A stretch of DNA of 64,000 nt from Nageia nagi (taxonomy: Eukaryota > Pinophyta), in the NCBI GenBank assembly GCA_050084985.1, contig JBITNC010000001.1, positions 95,480,001 through 95,544,000 of the forward strand. The letters run 5' to 3'. This document shows positions 43,590 to 55,993 of the stretch, piece after piece. The stretch's first letter is position 1. Every line of letters starts with the position of its first letter. Both the position numbers and the translations under genes were made by a program. Below the pieces are notes generated by a model, which was given only the letters and a program-made list of their open reading frames with translations, searched no databases and was not told the DNA's origin.

Positions 43590-45786
43590 ATCATTTTGGT
43601 GGGTAAGTGATGAGATTGTATGGCTCTAAAAATGAGGGCAACAAAAGACCATTTCCTTCCAAAGTGAAGGAGGTGGAGGTGGTATTTAGTACATATATTT
43701 CTATTTTTACCTTTATCAATATATGATTTTGATTTGTAGAGAGTGAATATGAAGAGGATTTCTTTAATGAAATAGAGAAAGTGAGGATTTTGGGATGATA
43801 ACAGTTCCTACATAGAAAAGAAGGCCAAAAAATGCTTGTGTAATGATTCACCCCATGAATAATGTAGTAAGAGTTACTCAAGATATTACTATTTACAACC
43901 CTCATCCACTAGACCTACATGCAAGTAGAACATATATTAAGGTTATACTATTAGGTTTAGTTCCAAGTGCTTCATTTGTGAAACATCCATCTAATTCTAC
44001 CTTAAAAAAACTAGGCAATTTTTTCCTAATTTAACACCTTTAATATTTACAAATAGGTTTTGATATTCCATGTTTGAGTTGAATAGTCATTACAGAATAC
44101 CCTTAAGTGGATGAAAATTATTAGTTTCTATATCATCCAAGCCACGTGATAGCTCGTATTTACAAGACATATCCCATGCACTTATTTTTACTTAGCACTC
44201 ATATTTTTAAACATCTCCCATGATCCACCTATAACAATCATGAATTATGGGTTCTTCTTAGAGCCTATACACCTAAGAAGGGGTACACCTTTCCCATCGC
44301 TTTATGTTACCCCATGAGAATGATCTTATAGCATATGCCAAGTGGATTGATTTCATATCACCTCCTATGATAAAAATCAACATTAATTTCACTACCCTAA
44401 AATTAATTGACATACCCTTACCTACCCATAATACATGCAAGGGACCACCATTAACTCATAGTAACTACTTGCCCATAGCTGTTGCAGTTACTACCTTTTT
44501 CAAAAGATAACTTTCTCGTTATCCTTGACTAGGTGTTACTTCTAAAGGTATAACTAGCTTATCTTTCTTCTAGGTTTTTTCTAAGAAACTTCAACTTTAT
44601 GATCATACCTATTGAAAAATTCATCCCTTAGTTCAACCTTGAACTTGCTAGGGTCTACATCTATATCTTTATTCTTGTGGAATAGTTAACTTGAGAAGTT
44701 TAGTTCTAGGCTTATTTTTAAACTTTAATTTTACTTGAATGCCTAGTACAAAAGCATAAGTAATATAATTTAACTAATTAAATCATTTTACTATTTGCTA
44801 ACTAGGAATCAGTTTTCAATACATATATTGTTCATTTCTTAAGAGCAAGAAATAAAAATATCATTCATCACATTATTGCCAAAATTGATCTCATTTGTAA
44901 TTATCACATTCACATAAATTTACTAATGTTATCTTATTGTAACACATTTTAAGCTGTATTTATTAATACTTACAATTTGATATCTCATTTGAAGACATAC
45001 ACAAATAATACAACTTAATAGTTTACAATTGTGATCCCATAACTTCTCTATATTGCAAGTCTCTAATTACCAAGATCTTCATTCCTCCAAGTGAACCACT
45101 TGCTAGATGCTTAATTGGATCAAAGATAACACTTACATGAATTTCACTTAAGGTAACATGCATTTTATTTTGATAGATAACATCCTTTTTATATGATTCT
45201 AACTTAATAATAAACAATAATTTCATAACCATTGAAAACAAGTGACACACTCTAGTTTTCAAACACATGTATTCAATTATTGTCATTGGAAATAATAAAA
45301 CCATCACTTTATTTCACTTAATTACACTTTTGTTTTCCTTTATTTACTAAGAGTATGTTCACAATAAACACATTCAAACTCTAAGCATAAATACTCTTTA
45401 ATATTCAAATATTATTTCCAATATTAAATAGTAATGCTTATCACATTTCAACTTTGACTAAATTATAGTTACTTTTTTTTTAATTCTAGTTTGCTTTGTA
45501 GTAATAAATAGTAAACCTACTTTATACTTTAATCAAAGTATTAATATTTAATATTTTAAAAATCTCTAATTATGTGTTTATTATTTGTATATAATTTGTT
45601 TCTTTATTTAATAAAGTTAATTTTTTTAACATTTAATGCATTATACCACATTCAAATAAATACTAACTAATTAATCTTATTGAAAACATAATTTGAACCC
45701 ATCGTTAATGTTAATTAAATAACATTATAAAAGATATTTTTTAAAACCTAAATATTTCATATTATAAAATTAATATTTAAAGTTTC
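43590..45786. other. AT-rich DNA, no gene recognised
   Basis: Includes several 60-104-codon open frames on both strands without family patterns. The segment upstream of the PPR pseudogene start may contain its old promoter but no clear core motif was seen. Confidence 0.4.
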
Positions 45787-45942
45787 AAAATACATTTTTT
45801 TTAATATTTTGGGTGGGCATATGCTGCACCCCATCTAGCTAGTCATCCAGCCACATGTAGGTGATGGAGGTGTTGCCACCCCTTGGTTTCCAGGAAGCCT
45901 TCTCAAAGTGGCTGGCACAACGCTACCCCCCCCCCCCCTTCT
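45787..45942. repeat. Direct repeat with poly-C tract, left copy
   Basis: Begins 'atacatttttttt', includes 'gggtgggcatatg', 'ccacatgtaggtgatggag' and 'ttgccaccccttgg', and ends in a run of about 13 C. The same order of blocks recurs at 46,873-47,026. It is richer in GC than its surroundings. Confidence 0.75.
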
Positions 45943-45967
45943 TATTAGGATTTAGCATTTTTACTTA

Positions 45968-46860
45968 TGTAGAGAAAACTAATTAACAACATAAATAAAT
46001 CATGCAAACAAAAGAAGAACACCAAATTTAATGAGGTTCACTCAACATCTTTGAGCCACATCCCCAAAGAAGCACCAACATAATAATTCTATTATTTTGG
46101 AAATTATAAATTTCAATGAAGGAAGAACCAAATAGCAATTTTGTTGCAACACCCTCTCTCCATCTCCCATCAAGCTTCTCAAACATGGATTTCTTCTTCA
46201 CCCATAACATAATCACTCCACCATGATTACAAGGAATTCCTCTCATCTTCTTTATGGAGGAATACATTACAAAGATTCCTCCATGGACATCCTTATGTAA
46301 TACCATCACAAGTATTACCACATACTATATCCATGTGTCATGCCCAAACCTTGAGCATACTTGATCCTCTCAAGATATAATCCAAGTTCCACCATCATGT
46401 GCTCCCATGCCCAACCTAGGGCACACATACTAATCTAGGATCCTTCCAAGATTATTTAAATATTATTCCAAAATACTCCATCATGCTCTTCCATGCCTAG
46501 CCTAGGCAAAAGCATTGATCCAAAGGATACTTAATGCATATTACACTACCATATTTATAGGATAAATCCATCCAAAAACCACATACTAATATTACAATAC
46601 AATGACCATAAAACCATGGGTTAAAACCATACATTACATTTTGTACAATTGTATCCCCCTAGAAAATGTAGCTGTAGTTCCTATAAAAATAGCCAACTTG
46701 TAGAAGGCATAACTTTTGACCCAGAGCTCCATTTTATGCATTCTTTAGACCGTTGGAAAGGTATGAATGTTTAGAATATATGTATAACATTTCATACATT
46801 GGATTTATAAAGTACCTTTTTTTTCACCTACACCAAAATGTAATTGTACATGATATTTCC
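45968..46860 (-). repeat. LTR-like remnant between the poly-C repeats
   Basis: Contains 'aggttcactcaacatctttg' and 'gagccacatcc' near 46,034-46,062, the same type of block as in the LTRs of element 2 and the solo LTR in element 1. Near 46,720-46,760 'cagagctccattttatgc' follows, resembling text common in plant LTRs. Ends and TSD could not be placed, so the borders are nominal. Open frames in it are not supported as genes. Confidence 0.35.
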
Positions 46861-46872
46861 TTTATAAACAAT

Positions 46873-47026
46873 GAAATACATTTTTTTTAATGTTTTGGAT
46901 GGGCATATGTCACACTGCACCTGACTATTTATCCTTCCACATGTAGGTGATGGAGACATTGCCACCCCTTAGCTTCCATGAAGTCTTCTTAGGGTGGCTT
47001 GCACAATGCTACCCCCCCCCCCCTTC
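46873..47026. repeat. Direct repeat with poly-C tract, right copy
   Basis: Partner of 45,787-45,942, about 1.09 kb apart, with on the order of 80% identity by eye and ending in about 11 C. The ends are not TG...CA, so these are not LTRs of a simple element. Confidence 0.75.
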
Positions 47027-48006
47027 CCCCTCCTTTACTTGCTAGGGATCTAGCATAGCCCAAGTTGCTACACAACCCAATGGCTTGTACCATGCTACCC
47101 CTCTATGGCCATAGTGCATATTAAAAAATATATAAAAAATATACATTTTTAATTTTATAAATTTAAATTTAATACTAATAATTATAGTAAATTGTTATCA
47201 TATAATACAATATATGTACATTATATTATATAATATATTTATCTTAAATTTAAAACTAAAACATTTTTTTTCAAAAAAAAACCACCTTGATTGGTGTTTC
47301 AAATCCTAAGTTCTCTTTATTTATTTCCAAATCTAGAATATGGATTTTGTTTGAAATATTTTGCTCTTTCCAAGAATCTATTAAACTTAGAGTTTAATCA
47401 ACATAATTTGCTTTATTTTCATAGGATATATTCAAGTTCAAATTAAGTTTTTGAATAACTACAAACTCCATTTTTGCTAAAATATTTTATAGTTTGCATT
47501 GCATGTGAATTCAAACAAACGTAGATTTTCAAATTTTATTTCTAAATCTATTTTCAAATAAAAATCAATTTCAAAACTTATTTTCTTTTTCTACTCAAGT
47601 ATTAAACAATAATCTAAAAAATTCAATATTAACAACCATTTGCCTTTCCAAAACTTCAATACAAAAAGAGAAACAACAAGTTATATTCAAGACTACATGC
47701 AGTAAATTAAGATGGAGAAAAATTGATATTCAAGTGCAATAATAAAAACCTTGCTTCAAATCTCTTTTCTACTGGCCAAAAATGAAGTAACCAACAACAT
47801 GCTCAAGTCTAGAATAAATAGGAGCAAAAGAGCACTTGAACAGTTTCTCAACTTCCATGAGGAAGTTTGCCAAAAACCTCCTAGTGGTTCTCTTCTCAGG
47901 AGTAACAAAAAACCTCAAATGCAATAACCTAATTATTTATATTTTAATTTCTAATAAAACATAGCATGCATTATTTTTTATTTTTTAAATTATTTTTATT
48001 TTTAAT
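47027..48006. other. AT-rich DNA, no gene recognised
   Basis: No readable frame or repeat pair. Confidence 0.4.
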
Positions 48007-48007
48007 G

Positions 48008-48056
<49 letters not shown>

Positions 48057-48062
48057 ATATAT
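48007..48062. repeat. (TA)n microsatellite
   Basis: A run of TA dinucleotides with two single-base interruptions. Confidence 0.9.
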
Positions 48063-49329
48063 CTTTTAGTTACCTATTTATATATTTCATTATGTAGTGC
48101 ACTTAAATATCAAAATGCATTATGTATATATTTTTAATGTAGTTACTAAATATGACATTGGTACCTTCCCTTTTCCATGAATATGCCTCATCAATAAAAT
48201 GCATCTTATTTATTTATCCATGTGTGCATTTATGATTTTTATCTCATTCTTTTGAAGGTATGAAAAGTTGAGGAACTGGGCTACTCCATCATTGTTCCTA
48301 ACTTAACAATGAATCATGAAGCTAAGTAAATCCATCAATATTTTCAATTAACAAAGAAATAAATATCATGAAGCACAAGGGAATGAGTATACATGAAACT
48401 CATGAAAATCTAAATGAAATTACTTTCCTTGTGGGTTGTCGATGTCTAATCATCTCTATACAAATAGCAAAGTGCTTCACATATAGGATTATAAATTAAT
48501 GTACCACATGAAACCAAAACAATATCAAATCCTTTTATTAAAACATCATAGTCATAATACATAAAATAGCACATATTTTCAATTATTTTAAATCAAGTAT
48601 GCTAAAACTCCATACTCAAACACAATAATCAAAAATATGGAAAAAATGCTAAAGAGAGAGTCATGAAAATTAGATCAAAGAGTTTTAGGACATCCTTATG
48701 TATTCTTCTAAATTTTACATATGTGGATATCAAAGCACTCACAACCAAAATTTTCAATGAAAAACTAGTTTTATCTACTCCTTAATGGAATTGTTTGATA
48801 AGATGCATGATGCAAAATATAGTTTCATGGTTTGCAAGATATACAAAATGGATTTTCTAAAATAATATGAAAAATACAAGGCAAAAATATATATGGAGAA
48901 TGCATAAGAATACAAGGTCACAAACTATGGTATAATACCTACTTGAACTTCATCTCATCTCATCTCTCCTTGCAAAATGCCCCTTTCTCTCCTCATATTC
49001 CTCAATCAATAAACTCAAAATACTTGCAATGTTAAAAATATTCTAAGTGCCCACCTAAGATTGACCCCATGCGCATTTTATTTTTCCCCAAGAGGTGGAT
49101 TTTCATTACTTCCTTACACTTTAGGGGTATTTTAAAACTAGCCCATGAAAACCACCAATAAAATGCAAAATTGAGGTAGTTTTTAACCATCTTCCTAAAA
49201 TCGCCTCAAATTACCCACTGCCAAAGTCCATTCTTGGTATAGTATTCGGTGATCTTAATATTTTAAATTCATTTATGAGATTGGATTCACACACACCAAA
49301 AATGATCTTTTAGGGTAGTTTTTAACTAC
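48063..49329. other. AT-rich DNA, no gene recognised
   Basis: No supported coding frame or RNA gene. The part 49,050-49,330 has repeated 'ggtagttttta' phrases, perhaps a remnant of a degenerate tandem repeat. Confidence 0.35.
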
Positions 49330-51475
49330 CTTTAAGGATGATTATTGATTCATCATTTATGAGGGTAATGTTTATAATTATTGTCCATGTATTTTATGAG
49401 AAATAACTAAAAATATAAACTCTCAAATTGTATGGTAGCATAAGATGACATAGAATTATCTGAATGATTATGGAGAATATATTTGGGGCTTATGATATTA
49501 TGCTGAGGGCTATCGGGTTGAAGTTTATTGCTGCACACCAAGAACCATACCATCCATCACTAACTTAATGACTTTGCTCTATATAAATGTGATTCTAAGT
49601 GTTGTAAGTAGATTGTTGGCAGCTAGGTAAGATACATCAAATGTTAATGATGATCAATTGAATTGTTTGAATGTTGTTAATTACAAATATTTCATGAATG
49701 AGTTTCTATTCTTTATGTGGGTGTTGGAAGCTTTCCCTAGGCTATAGAATAACAAGAAAATAATTTGAGATAGTTCTTAGCCTAATCTAGACCTAGAGTT
49801 AGGGATGATGACTTCACTCATAAAAAATAGATGATTCATATACTTAATAAATATTACCCAAGAATAACATCATAATCAAGCTATTGAGTAAATGTTAGGA
49901 TGAATGATGCTTATCAAGTAATGTTCTTCAAGTAGTATTAGTACTCAAGTGTAATTATCTTTCCATGAACTAGAAAATTGAAGAATGATGAAATTGGGAT
50001 GCAAAATTCCCATCACCCGATAAAGCATAAACCATGAAAGAGAAAATAAAGGTATAAATTAAATAATATAGGGAATAAAAGTGATGGGTGGTAGATGACA
50101 AAGTGAGCCATGACATTTTGAAAGTTAAGTTCTTTGTAATATCATAACAATAATACTGATGCAAAATACACTAGTCTTCCTCACTTCCTGATATTTCATA
50201 GAAAAGACCATTCCACTAGGGAGGGAAAGATATTTACATATTAAGATAATGGTTGATTTAAACAATGGTGACACAAACATGATACTAGCCAAGCATCATA
50301 GATCCATTAAGAGAGGAAATTAAGAGCAACAAAACACATGATGTCATTAAGTGTACAAGGAATGAGCTTATACCATGAGAGGCAAGGTATGTAAATGGTT
50401 TGAGATCAATAAAGAGACACAACCAATTAAAATATAAGGCCCTAAGATTGAGACAAAATGTAGGTTAGGGATGGAGAAATTGAATCATAGGCTTTTTAGG
50501 TCATGATTAGTCTAATATAAAATGTTCATGAAATAATAAGGCCATGTTAGGAATCACATTCTAAGAGCAAAGAGATGATATCACTCCTCAATGGGTCCAA
50601 GAATTGGTGGAAAACCAAAAGCTCTATACACTATGCCTAGAAAATACAATAAAAACTATTTATATATGTAAATATTTATAATGTTATATTTTGATATAAA
50701 TTTTTTGCTTGAAAAAATATGCTTCAACCAACCTAAAGCACAAATACATACCAGAAAAAAGATATTCAATTCCAGGGTGAGGAAAGGGTAGTTGGATGGT
50801 CAAAAACTAAACACAGATATATTTGCATATTGAATCCACCCATCATTGAGAACATATGTATAATTGACTCCCTAAATAAAAATTGATCATTGTTTGCAAG
50901 AGGGAGCCATAAAATTAATTTTCTAATGGCTATGCAAAAAATAAAAAAGATATCCCCAAGGGGACACCATGATGGCAAAGTGATTCAAATCGACAAGAAG
51001 AGGTCACAAGTTTGGTTTCCCCTTGATGGATCCTTGGTGGTAATACATGGATGTAGTTTGGATGTATTTTAGCTATATTGTGATCAATTTATGAGGCTTG
51101 AATAAAACCCTCATGTAAAAATTCCCACTCTGGCAAATAACCTATGATTTACCTGAGTCTTATGATTAGTGGGAAAGATCATGGCTCTGAGAGGATTAGT
51201 GGCTCCGGATGATACCTTCTGTAAATAAAAATAAAAATAAAGATGATCTCTTTATGATATTTAGAAGCAAGCATTATTGAATAAATCATAAAATCTAGAT
51301 ACCATGTATGTATAAGAATGCACAGGAATGTACAAAATCTAAAATATGTATAGGTATATTTTGACAAGGTACTAGATTTACCATTATGTAAAGGGACCTT
51401 GAGATATTTGACCATGTAGAGTAGGTAACAAATGCAACTATCACATACATCTCCTCCTCTTGAATCAAGAAATAT
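49330..51475. repeat. Large inverted repeat, left arm
   Basis: Reverse-complementary to 51,625-53,470 over most of its length. Example anchors: 'gagtaggtaacaaatgcaac' and 'tacatctcctcctctt' at 51,419-51,463 pair with the mirror text at 51,628-51,665. 'caagagggagccataaaatt' at 50,898 pairs with 'aaattttgtggctccctctt' at 51,872. The stretch around 'gggttgaagttt' at 49,515 pairs with 'aaacttcaacttga' at 53,276. Arm identity is roughly 75-85% by eye. The arm carries an extra SINE-like insertion. No convincing coding frame; similar small frames appear in mirror image in the two arms. Confidence 0.8.
50951..51241 (+). mobile_element. SINE-like retroposon inserted in the left arm
   Basis: About 290 bp starting 'tatccccaaggggacaccat'. 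A-box-like TGGCAAAGTGAT (50,973-50,984) and B-box-like GTTTGGTTTCC (51,010-51,020) have tRNA-like spacing. The 3' end is an A-rich tail 'gtaaataaaaataaaaat'. Flanks are A-rich on both sides ('ataaaaaagat' before, 'aataaagat' after), compatible with a short target duplication. The other arm of the inverted repeat lacks this piece at the matching place near 51,815-51,860, which acts as an empty-site comparison. A related 5' fragment lies at 1,612. Confidence 0.6.
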
Positions 51476-51624
51476 GTCATATTTCTCTACCTTAGCTTTA
51501 TTTACATGGATGACCCTAAAGTATAGAGAATGGTCCCATTGGGCATGCCAAAAATTATTGATTGGTGAAGTATAAATATGTAAATAGAGATAACAAAGAT
51601 AAATGTGGTAGATTTATTCATTTA

Positions 51625-53470
51625 AGAGGAGGAGATGTATGTGGTAGTTGCATTTATTCCCCACTCTACATGCAAGTCAAATATCTCAACATCCCTGTGC
51701 ATAATGGTAAATCTAGTACCTTATCAAAATCTACCTAAACGTATTTTTTAGATTTGGTACATTCTTGTACATACCTAGCATCTAGATATTTGATTTCTTT
51801 AGTTGTGCTCACATTTTGAATATCATGAAGATATTAACTTGTTTGTTTTGTACATAGCCATCAAAAAATAAATTTTGTGGCTCCCTCTTGTAAACAGTGA
51901 TCAATTTTCATTCAAGGAGTCAATTGTACATATGTTTCCAATTATGGGTGACTTTAGGATAGAAAGATATCTACATTTAGTTTTCAACCATCTTGAGACC
52001 CCTACCAAATCCTTAAATTGAATACCTTTTTGCTAGCATGTATTTGTGCTTCAAAAATGTTATATCGAAATGTAGCATTATAAATATTTATATATGTAAA
52101 TATTTTTTGTTACCTTTTTGGAGCATCACATATAGTACTTTTGGCTTTTCACCCATGCTTGGATCCATTGATAAGTGATGTCATCTCTCTTCTCTTAGAA
52201 TGTGATTCCCAACATGGGAATATTCTTTCATGCAACATTTCATAGCGAGCTCTTGTATATCTTATTTTATCAACACCTAGCATTTTTAAATGATGAATTC
52301 ATTCTCCTTAACTTGCACCCAAGACTCGATAGATGCTTAAATTTCTCCATCCCTAACCTACATTTTGTCTCAATCTTGGGGCCTTGTATATTACCCAATT
52401 GTGTCTCTTGATTCAATCGAAACTATGTACATACCTTTCCTCTCATGGTATATGCTCATTCCTTATACACTTTATGATATCATGTGTTTCCCTATTCTCT
52501 TTTTACTCTCTTAATACATCTATGATGCCTGACTAGTATCATGTTTGTGTCATAATTGTTTAAACCTACCATTAACTTGCCATATAAATATTTTTCCCTC
52601 CCTAGTGGAATAGTCTTTGTTAAATACATCTCAAGAAGTGATCAAGAATGGTGTATTTTATATCAGTATTATTATTACAGTATTGTAGAGATACTAACAT
52701 TCAGAATCTCATGGATCACTTCATCACCTACCTCCCATCACTTTTATTCCTTGTATATTTTATACCTTTATTTTCTCTTTTGAGGTTTATGCTTTCTTGG
52801 GTACTGCTGGGCATTTTTCACCATAATGTTAGCATTCTTCAAGTTAATAGTTCTTGGAAAGATAGTCACACCTGGCACTAATACTACTCAATGGGCATCA
52901 TTCATACCATGGTTTAGTCAAAAACTCAATTATGATGTTATCCCTAGGTAGTTTGTCTTAAGTATATAGCTCACCAATTTTTAATGAGTGAATTCATCAT
53001 CCCTAGCTTTGGGTCCAAGTTAGGTTAAGGATCTAAAATTATTCAGTTATTATTCTATATCTCAAGCAAATCTTCCAACACCCACCAAAATACGATAACT
53101 CTTTCATAAAACCTCTACAATTAGTGATGATTAAAACAATTCAATTGATCATCTTAAGCATTCGATGTACCTCACCTAGCTTCTAACACTCTACTTAAAA
53201 CACTTAGGATCATAAGTGTATAGAGAAAAGTCATTAATTTAATGGTGGGTGATATGATTTCTTGCATGCAACAGCAAACTTCAACTTGATGGCCCTTAAT
53301 GCAAGACCATTAACCCCAATATTTTCTCCATAATTACCTAGACCATTCTATATCATATTACACTACCATATATATAACATTAAAGTTTGTATTTTAAACT
53401 TTTTCTTGTAAGAGATATGAATGCTAATTATAAATAGTATTTCATGACTTTCTTCTCAACTTATGATGTA
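51625..53470. repeat. Large inverted repeat, right arm
   Basis: Mirror of 49,330-51,475 with a spacer of about 150 bp between arms (51,476-51,624). Both arms have diverged independently with small indels, so the duplication is not recent. A transcript through the region could fold into a hairpin of well over 1.5 kb. Confidence 0.8.
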
Positions 53471-55858
53471 GAGTAATGTCCATTTTTATTATATTGATTT
53501 TATCTTAGCCCTGATTTTCCAAAGACATGTTGATTATGAGTGCTCTAGAATTTAACAAGCACCCTTCAACATCTAGTAGGATCTCTTGTATAAAAGTACA
53601 AGTAGGTTATAAAAAGGACACATTCGTTATCCATGACCCATAGCTATCTCAGGAAGCCCGTGCATATTATTTTCAAGCACCGTGAGGTTGTTAAACCCCA
53701 AATTCATAGTTTAAATTCCAGCCTATATCTTTGTAGTTGGTTAATATTTTTGTTCCCATTCATTTCTTTAGTATCACCAAAATAATTCTTATCTTATGGC
53801 TTCAGCATTAGCCTAAATCTTGATGTTTAGTTTCTCCCGAAGTTCACCTTCCTAGCATACAATAGATTTGAATGTTGGGTAGTGCATAACAAGTTTACAA
53901 ATTGTGTGACAACGATATATTGTTTGGTAGTCGTCTAATGTTCTTCTGGTAATTTTAGTTTTCACTGGCCATGATTCATTCCCTAACATTGAAGTTTACA
54001 AGTCACAAGTCAATGTTTTCATGAAGAATATTGAGTAATCCTTTCTCATCATGAAAAATATATGAAGACTACCCAGATTGTGTATGATAAATGCATATAC
54101 TAAATGGCATTGGTGTGCAGGTAATGTATATTTTTACCAAAATTAAAATACGATAATCCATCTCTTTAATAGTAAGGCAATAGGTATGTTGCGGGTAAAT
54201 ATCATCATGTATCATATGAAGTCTTACACCATATTTAAAAATATACTTTCACATCATATGTCTCTATAGTTATTACGTTAACATCAAAACTGTTTGTAAT
54301 AAACAATGAAATTTCATCGATAGTGTTAATAAAATTCCAATAATAAATGTATGCTTCATTATGTTTGTCAATAAAATTTATTTTAAGTTTGTAAATTGTG
54401 TTTAGTTTAATTTTTTTCAAAAAACTATCTATGTAAATAGATATTTTCATATAGAGTCTACGAGATATTTTTCTGGAAGCATGGCATTCTAGTTGACAGC
54501 TCACTTATTATTGAGACTTACAGAGTCAAGCAAACTAATATCATGATAATATCTAACACATGTATTATTTATTCTATCCTTGGTGTTGTATCTTCCTTGG
54601 TTATTTTTATGTATAGTGTCGTAATCAAGCTTGATAGTAGAAGGGTGGTATTAAAGAGAAGTATGAGATTTTGTTTTAATCAAATACATGAGGCATCGTC
54701 TCCATGGTAAAGATGGAAATTTTGAGAAATATCAATTCCTATTCCATAAATTATTGAAGAGACAAGTTATATGAAAATAGTACAAATAATTAATGTAGTA
54801 GCATGGAAAGTCTATCCAAATCTTTTCATTATAAAAAATGTGTTAGCTTATTAGAGAAGAGAACAGACTACACATCATGTTACAAATAAATTATGGCTTC
54901 AAGAAAATATTAAGCACGTATTATAAATCAATGGAGATACGTAAAATATTATACAAATCTAGATTACTTCTCTAGACCCAAAGGTAGTATCAGATTGAAG
55001 ACTATTCTTCTCGTAAGATCAAATTTGAAGATCCACAAAGGAGATTATCTTATATTATAAAATTCTTTTGTACCAAATGTAGATTAATTTATCAAGAGTA
55101 GTTGTAAAACTTTAATGCTTTTCATATAATTAGTCAGTGGGGGACAATGCTATTTTGCCATGAAAACAAATTGCTTATGTACTATAAATATATCTTCCAT
55201 TAGTGAAAAATGAACTTTCCCTTACACATTTACCCTTCTAGTTTCTCTATGGGTGTGATTGTTTTCATATTAGTGTTGATGTTTTCCCTTCCTTGTGTCA
55301 AGGTTGTTTTTCTAATTGTTCTAAGGATGTTTTCTTCTATGGAATCCAAGTTGTGGATGTTAGTGTATTATTGAAATCACCCTGAGCAAAAGACCAATCA
55401 AGTTGAGCTCATTTTGAGGCATGTCATAGACCATTTTCCCTTCTCTATGCTATGGTTGTTGGAAAGTAATTCTTGAATAAGTTATTCCTTTCATGTTCCT
55501 AGTAGCTTAGTTAGCTATGAGTAAAACCATCATTGAAAGTCTAGGCATATAAGCCATAGGCTCATTTCCCTTTATCTCCTGCACTCTACGCTTTTACTTT
55601 TCTTGCATTTTAACTTTCTTGTTATTTACCATTTCTTTCCTACAACTTTTGACCTTAAACCAAATCCTTTTCATGGCAAGTGGGGATAGGAGCCTACCTA
55701 TTCAAAATCTTGAAGGTCTAAAAACTTGTTCTCCTTCCAATGCTTAGTTGGTGAGGTACTCTCACAATGAATAGTTATGCTTCACCAATCAACATACATT
55801 ATAAAAAGTTTATAGCATATGAGGGTGATCAAACATTACCTTAGCATATCATTATAAG
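53471..55858. other. AT-rich DNA, no gene recognised
   Basis: No family-like frame. An ATG-started short frame at about 55,674-55,748 (MASGDRSLPIQNLEG...) ends after 25 codons and is not supported by any domain. Confidence 0.4.
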
Positions 55859-55993
55859 GGTGGTTTGGAATCAACCTCTTGGGTTATATTAAGGTGTTTT
55901 AAAATCACCCTCTTAAGGTCTATTAGGGTAGTCTAGAACTAACCTCTTATAGTCTATTAGGGAAATTCAAAATCAACCTCTTAGGGTTTATTC
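55859..55993. repeat. Tandem repeat, 34-bp unit, 4 copies
   Basis: Units share 'AAnCAACCTCTTagGGTcTATTAgGG', diverged by several substitutions each; the last copy is followed by 'gtttattcctaatatgg'. Outward traces suggest the array was longer. Confidence 0.7.

Noticed and set aside
45787-47026. Reading the paired 155-bp repeats as LTRs of a small TRIM element
   Set aside because: Ends are not TG...CA, no PBS or purine tract inside, no TSD found.
49970-52783. Pair of similar small proteins encoded in mirror image near 50.0 and 52.6 kb
   Set aside because: Similarity follows from the inverted repeat; the translations are AT-rich hydrophobic strings without conserved reading constraints.
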